From positions 12,937,417 through 12,994,916 of the forward strand of contig NC_092571.1 in NCBI RefSeq assembly GCF_037975245.1: DNA of 57,500 nt, in the 5' to 3' direction. The notes under the pieces are model-generated. The model searched no databases, had not been told where the DNA came from, and saw only the letters and a list, made by a program, of their open reading frames with translations. This DNA comes from Apostichopus japonicus. Taxonomy: Eukaryota; Echinodermata; Holothuroidea; Aspidochirotida; Stichopodidae. A program made the position numbers and the translations under genes. Within the stretch, counting starts at the first letter, position 1. Each line of letters begins with the position of its first letter. This document shows, piece by piece, positions 50,990 through 57,500 of this stretch.

Positions 50990-51545
50990 ACGCTGGTTAA
51001 AGAGAGTCTCTGGCTATAGATGGCATTCGTCGGCTATTTAAACGTGGCATTAGTTGTTTCTGTTCCAGTCTGGGTGTTTAAGCCCGCCGCCGCTGCACAC
51101 TGCCCGTCTGATCATGACCCGGCTTAACTCGACCGCCGTTACGTGGACAATCAGTAAATAGTCCGGCAGTATGCGTGTGCTTTTACTACGACTGATCAAG
51201 ATTTGGCCAGTTTTTAACGGAACTTGTATCGTCTTTCCGACTGGTAGTCGACAGTGTGCGGTGGTCCACGATTGAGACTATACAGTTTTAACAAATGTAA
51301 CCAATGGCCAATACATTTGCATGTGACCTAAAACGCGCTCCGGTCATTAACAGCAAAAAGGCGTGGTGCACGCTGATCTGTCGGTCAGTGTGCGGAAGTC
51401 AGTCAGTTGTTAAGTCCATGGGTCTTCACCACAATCGGGAAGCACGTCACGGCGGTCGAGTTTGAGTCCGATCGTGGTCAGTCGAACAGTTCGGCGGTGT
51501 TTATTCATCAGACTTGCAATGAGTCCGAATGGTACTCGTATCCTA
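50990..51545. promoter_or_regulatory. CpG-rich stretch, possible promoter or old GC-rich repeat
   Basis: Visibly richer in G+C and CG dinucleotides than its surroundings (CCCGCCGCCGCTGCAC, CGACCGCCGTTACG, CACGGCGGTCGAG). No ORF follows on either strand, so a promoter role is only a possibility. Confidence 0.3.
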
Positions 51546-51735
51546 AGCATAATTAATTGTACTCGTTATCGCCCTTTGGATGGACTTGTACTCATGGTCA
51601 ACACTCGAGTCAGGTTTTGAAACTAGTCCAAATTCTAATGCAAGAAAGAGTGTTCATACTCACGTTTAACAGTCTTCTACTTGTACTCATAGCAAGGGGA
51701 ATTCTACTTGTACTTCTACGTACTCATGAGGTGTT
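51546..51735 (+). repeat. Decayed TACTCGTA/TACTCATG repeat
   Basis: TTGTACTCGTT, CTTGTACTCATGG, CATACTCACG, CTTGTACTCATAG and ACGTACTCATGAG recur every 15-50 bases, the same motif family as at 45170-46275. Confidence 0.45.
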
Positions 51736-51739
51736 GTGC

Positions 51740-52080
51740 CCATTATACAATACAATGCAATGCAATGCAATGCAATGCAATACAATACATTATAATACAA
51801 AACAATACAATACAAAACAATACAATACAATGCAGTAAAATACTATACGATACAATACAATACAATACATTACACTGCAATGCAGTACAATACAATACAA
51901 TATAATACAAAACAATGCAATACAATATAATATAATATAAAACAATACAATACCATACCATACAATACAATATTATATAATACAATACAAAACAAGACAA
52001 TGCAATTCAATGCACTACAATACAATACAAAACAATACAATTCAATGCAATGCAATACAATACAACACAACACAATACAG
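51740..52080. repeat. Pentanucleotide array (AATAC)n / (AATGC)n
   Basis: About 65 units of ACAAT with variants TGCAA, AAACA and TATAA fill the stretch with no other content. Confidence 0.97.
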
Positions 52081-53253
52081 CATCACGTCTATGAGGGCGT
52101 AGTTATGGTTTGAGAGGAATATGACCGGAAAAGAAGTACTCAAGTTTTACTCTCTTGTTTTATGAAAATGTTAAACAGGATAGAAATAGTTCGGGTAAGA
52201 AAAGCTGTATTCTCTCTTCATATAACAAATGCACTTCAACCCTAGTTCCCTTCAAATAGCGCCTGCTATTTTTAATTGCTTAACATTTTTTTTGGTAAAT
52301 TTTTAATACTATTCGATAATTCCATAACAATGCAGTTCACTATAGCATGACTATCCATTTGCATTTCATATGGGCCCTGATGAAGGGAAGAAAATGGAAA
52401 ATGAGAAAGACAATTTTCCCCATTTGCTTCTTGCTTATATTATTATATGATTAGTTCCAATATTAAATAGTGTCTTGGGCGGCGAAATCTTCAGAAATGG
52501 AAGGCTATAATTCGCTATAATTCACTTTTGATTTGCAGAAGGAAACAACAAACAAGAAAATGTGTATTACAACATGACTCAATTTACGCTGAGTGTCGTC
52601 AAACGCCAGATCGACCCTTGGCGCCAAGTAATTGACCCTTGACCTCAGTGCTGTGGCCGAATTACTGTGTTTTGTTACACAAACACGTCGCAGAGCAGAC
52701 TTGTTGCATATTCATTGCTTCCTGCTCCTTTCGATCAGCAACTACCATACGGCGCTCTTTAAACGCAAGGACCCATACAGTTTTCGATTGACTTGAAAGG
52801 TTCCGGTCTTTACATCAGGATGGGTGATTAAAATTGTGTTTCATGCATTGACACGCGAAAATCGATGTATAATGGCTCTTACAGTGATAAGTGGTATATA
52901 ATGCCAATTCTTGAGTTATGATGTGACGCAAATTCAAAACAATGTACTCTGTGATCATAATTTCATAAACTGCTGTTTTTTAACCATTGTTTGGCTAACT
53001 AGCAGTTCATCAATGCTATGTTCTCACCGTACTTTCGCACGTACTTTCCATTGGTGTTAAAAAATCGTATTGAACCATCACGGCTGATTATACCATTGAA
53101 ACTATTCTGTCTCAATTTGTTTGGCTAAAAATTGAGGAAGGAACAATTATAAGCTATATACCTCTTTTCACCTCGATTATTAACCAACAACAAAAATGAT
53201 GAAAGACTTTAGATTGTACACAATGTTATGGTCGTCGATTTGTGAGGTGGGAA

Positions 53254-53256
<3 letters not shown>
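52081..53256. other. Intergenic, no feature seen
   Basis: AT-rich, no gene recognised. Confidence 0.4.

Positions 53257-53333
<77 letters not shown>
53257..53333. repeat. (AT)n microsatellite, about 77 bp
   Basis: AT dinucleotides with one AA interruption near 53310. Confidence 0.97.
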
Positions 53334-54880
53334 CAAATCATGTTAGCAGTTATTAAGTGTCCTTTCCTTTTCCAATAGGTCTTTCCACACCACTGAAAAA
53401 GATATTAGCGGGTTATTCGTCATTACCATCTTCAGTGCAAAGTTTAATTAGCCATTGAACCATTAGATGGCTTCCTATTACCCTTAATCAACTGCGAGTC
53501 GTCACGGCACCTCACATTCTCAGCCGTACAAACTGTGTCGCCGTCTGTAATCGAGGTCATCAAAGGCCATTATCAACAGGGGTGTGTGTGGGTGTGGGGG
53601 GGGGGGTATATTTTGGTATGGTTGTTAAATTGTTCAATTCATTAGAGAAACCATTAGCTGATGGTCAAGTTGAAAGGTCAAGAATAAATGCTCAGCAGTT
53701 CCAAACATTGACAATTGATGTTTTCTTGCTTCCTTTTTTTATTTCCTTCTTGTTTTTCTCAGCTTTTCCTATATATTATTTATTTTTTTTGGGGGGGGGG
53801 GGGGCGAATCTTTATATCTGTCTATATTCCCACGCTTCCCTGTGGAGCAATTACAGTAATGGCGGAAATCCGTTATGAACTTGGTCTGGAGAAATGATAT
53901 TGCCTGTCAGGTTAACAACCTTGACCAATTGGGTTAGGTTTACAAAGAGGGTCAACCCCCCCCCCCCCCCTATACCTCCGTATTGTCCTCAAGCCATCAT
54001 TGTACTGCCGATATATAATAGTTCAAGCACTGTCTCTCTGGTAACTGGTCAAAAACAAAATAACAAAATATCATTTTAATACCAGGTACGGTAACGTTTC
54101 CTGTTTTGAAAGGAGTTCATTATTATTATTATTATTTTCCGGTTGTTTTATACACTTTTCGATGGCATTTCGCTATGGAATACTGAAATGCTTTTTTTTT
54201 AAGGCTAACTTGACGATGACTCCGGTTCATTTTAAGTGAAGACCTAAATGTTAATATTAATCCATTGTTTTCATAAATTATAATAATAAAACTAACAGTC
54301 TGACATCATTAACAGAGCACCTTCCATTGCACTCAACCATGTGTCCTTGAACAATTTGTAATGCCCAATAAACATGTTATTAGCGGTCACATATTGGTCT
54401 TATTTTCCCTTTGATTTTTCTGTTGCATCTTAGGGAAGTGACCTAACTGTCTAATATGTTAAACTAAGTAGTCCAGTCAATTTCATTGATGAGACGCAGA
54501 TGTTTAAAGGGTCGTGTCTCGAAAATTCATATTAAAAGTCATATTAAACTTAATTTGTGCCTAATTGTCATCATTTCACCAATATTGCTCAGAACCACCG
54601 AACTACAGCGAAGTCAACTCGCAAAAGCAATGCTACAAATTACCAGGGAGCCATTTAACCTGGCATGACCTTCCCTTTTTTCATGTCATGCCTCATTTCA
54701 AGATATGATTGAAGAGAGGTCACATTTCCGACATTTCCGACATCGCCATTCCGGAACTGTCAACATCCAAGTCTAAAGATGTCCTCTTTAGATAGGCTAA
54801 TATCGCTTAAAAGAAATTATGTATAAATATATCAATTTATGTACTTTGAGAATTTCTTGATGCGTGGATTAATGATTCTT
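53334..54880. other. Intergenic, no gene; poly-G, poly-C and (ATT)n runs
   Basis: Poly-G at 53597-53606 and 53791-53804, poly-C at 53957-53970 and (ATT)n at 54119-54137. No exon recognised. Confidence 0.4.
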
Positions 54881-55104
54881 TGTATGTATTTTAGATCCTC
54901 CTGCAAGCAGGAACTCATTCATTGGCTTATCAGAGCCGCAAGCTGACCGAAGTCAGTCTCTTAGATTCATATTTAACGTCCATGATTATGAATTGTCAAT
55001 TGTCAAGAACTCTGTAACTGGACAACATATAATAATCTTGGAATGACTCGAACCGGGGACCTTATGATGGAAGGCACCGGCGTTAACCACTGAGCTAACA
55101 CTCC
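54881..55104 (-). mobile_element. tRNA-derived SINE, family A, copy 4
   Basis: Reverse orientation. It lacks the CGCGAAGAA block present in copies 1-3 (a small internal deletion near 54916) and keeps the A and B boxes at its right end. Confidence 0.88.
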
Positions 55105-57500
55105 TTTTTGCTGTAACTTTTTTGCCATTTTCTTTCTGCTGTAACTAAACGACAGTTTTTTCTATTTTTCTTAACATCTAATGCAATGTAAATTGTGGTT
55201 GTCTTTCATCTATAGAAGATACTCCAAAGATATTTGTTGCATTGGAAATTTGAGGCCAAAAATATATTTTTTAACTTACATTTTGATTTTTTTTTTGTCC
55301 TAATGTGGCTCGCAGATACGTTGTTGATGCATCTTTCATGTACTAATAAAAATATGTCAGACGTTTATGATAGTAAATTCTCAAACGAACTGAAATTATT
55401 TATTACATATTTTTATATTATATCTTAATATCAAATCAAACCATATCATATCATAACAAAAAGAAAGGGGGGAGTGGGGAAAGGGGAGAGTGGGGGAGTG
55501 GGGATTTCACAGTTTTATTGAAAATCCCAAATAATGTCACCACGCAGGATTTAATCCAACTTTCGCCCGTTCTATAAATGCCGTACGAAATTTTGTGCAG
55601 AGGCTAGCATGATGTAAGAGCAAATGTCCAGTGTTTGATAAATAATGACTTTGTTTGCCGAAGAGGCTCGTCAGAAACTAGACAATACTAAACAAGATGC
55701 CGGTAGTGTTATAAACTGCAGCTATGGAACGCCAAAATATCCCTAATTTAGATCATATCTTAAATTTGATGTTCACGACTGGTATTTTCCCCCCTTTACC
55801 ACCACTGATAATTTGACTGAGTGGTTACCGGTATTTGGTGAGAATTTTAGCCCGAAATTTTAGCACGCGCGCAGAACGCCAAATGGTTCGTTCGTTAGTA
55901 TGGACCACTACTGTTCCGAAATGTATCTTCTTGTTCAACACGATGTAACACGATGTAAAGTGATACGTAGGCCTACAGTTTTCTTCGTTTTCCTTGTATT
56001 GTCATTTTTTCAGATTATCCCAGATTGCAACTCTCCAAACATGGATAACATAGCATACCCGGGTGGGCCTCTCTCTCTTTTGGCGTTCCATAGAAAATAA
56101 CTGTACACAACGATGCCCCAGGGTCCAGTACCGGACAGTTCAATAACCTACGGGATACACTCTGTATATTAAGGTTGAACTGAAACAATGCGACCATTAT
56201 TAGCGGTCAACATCCGTTACAGTATATGCAGACTGTCAGGTCAGGGAGAGTTCATTGAAACTTACAAACGCAAAATAAATAACATAATAAGAATAAAAAG
56301 AAAAGTACTTTTGAAGAAAACATTCTTTTCAAAATTATTTATTACAACATATGCTAACTTTGACAAAGCTATCGTGTTATTCGAAAACCATCATGGATCG
56401 AAAAATCATTAAATGGCTATTACAGAGGCGATAGTTTATAGAGCTTGGGGTGACAAGTTTAATTGGAAAGTGATGGCACCATAGGGTCTTGCAGGCGTAT
56501 GCATAAATGTACGAAGAGGGTACGGAGTGTCCGCAAGGAGAGCGCAGCAAATCAGAAACTTTTTGTCATATGATCGGAGTAGAAGTCCTTCAATGGGCCA
56601 CGTGAGCTTTGTCTTCACTACATAACATTGCCGTAACTCTGCAACAATTCTAACAAAGCAAGTGATGAGTATGCATATACTCCTCTTTGAACATTCATCA
56701 GCGAATGTAGAACTGTTCTTGTGGCTGACCTGGTCCATCCTAAGGGTTAGCTATCTTTTGGATAAAGAAAAATTATTTTACTTTTTTATGCCAAGTGATT
56801 TTCAGAGTTATATCACCTCACCCCCCCCCGGATGTACTAACTAACTGAGCCGAGCCGGGACTTAAGCTACCCTTCCACTCCCCCTCCTTACCACTTACAC
56901 TTTCATCTGCGAAGTAACGGCCTAGCCTCATCTCCTCTCAACCTCCCCCACCCCCACCCCACCCTACCCTTCCTCAACGCAAACATAGACACGTCCAAAT
57001 CTGACTCTCGCCCTAGTGATCACCTGGCACACAAAGGTACCTAGTGGAACTAGAAATTGAACACAAGCTGTATGCTAGATAAGGTTCGTACTAAATTTCC
57101 TCTTCTTTCAATTCGTCTAATAATAATATTTGAGGATTTGGGGGATTTTTTGGCATAAAGCGTAGTTATAAATCCACCGATAACGGTTCTCAATGCGCAG
57201 AACAATATAGCCCTGGTCAACGATAACCACATGTTACAATGACATGCAAAAACTAAAACCTTTAAAGATTTCTTTATTGTTATGAACGGAATGTGGTTGG
57301 TTTCTATTCATATCCCAATAAATATTTCAAACATTTTACTTCTAAACTAAAAAAGATTAAAATGATTAAAAGTATTCAACGTATTTGATGGTAATACCTT
57401 TAAAAACGTTTTCTTTTGTATCTTGTGGTAAAATCAAACTCTCAGCTGCAAGTTACACATTTACCAAAGGCAAAGCAAGTCAACCTAAACATTTCGGTGG
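55105..57500. other. Intergenic, no gene seen
   Basis: A G-rich patch is at 55467-55506 and a C-rich patch is at 56870-56970. Short ORFs here show no domain or codon pattern I recognise. Confidence 0.4.

Noticed and set aside
51708-52073. Open frames rich in C, I, V, L and Y
   Set aside because: Translation of the AATAC pentanucleotide array.

Overview
The window is animal nuclear DNA. It is AT-rich, has intron-split genes, long (AT)n and poly-C/G runs, and is dense in decayed transposable elements. I infer a marine invertebrate, most likely an echinoderm such as a sea cucumber. That rests on the sulfatase type and the repeat style and is not proven.

The one clearly intact gene is a minus-strand arylsulfatase of the ARSB/ARSI/ARSJ group. 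It has seven coding exons between 40871 and 1473, and every donor, acceptor and reading phase agrees. The spliced product is 544 aa from the preferred start. It keeps the CSPTR formylglycine motif and the metal- and sulfate-binding residues I could locate. Intron 1 is about 31.8 kb and holds most of the window's repeats. A TATA-like box lies just upstream of exon 1.

Layout: 1-560 is the tail of a Penelope-like retroelement. 1473-8696 holds exons 7 to 2, with a hAT-type MITE, a 32-bp palindrome and a tandem duplication that copied part of exon 3. 9104-9280 is a sequence whose 5' end is nearly U2 snRNA. 10584-19993 is a head-to-tail array of three almost identical 3.1-kb units. Each unit carries a Kolobok-like TTAA-flanked element with a broken THAP zinc-finger ORF, and the array ends in a 35-bp palindrome. 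20-38 kb has SINEs, hAT-type MITEs (one with a perfect 8-bp target duplication), long (AT)n arrays and small tandem duplications. 39264-40065 is a broken LINE reverse transcriptase.

Upstream of the sulfatase (41-57.5 kb) I see no host gene. This part holds two copies of a tRNA-derived SINE, a 620-bp (GGAT)n array, several kilobase-scale decayed minisatellites and a pentanucleotide array. It also holds a 2.07-kb element with 19-bp perfect terminal inverted repeats that encloses a SAP-domain ORF related to YqaJ/SWIM recombinase-like genes (48898-50970). That element and the THAP array are the best candidates for something not yet described.
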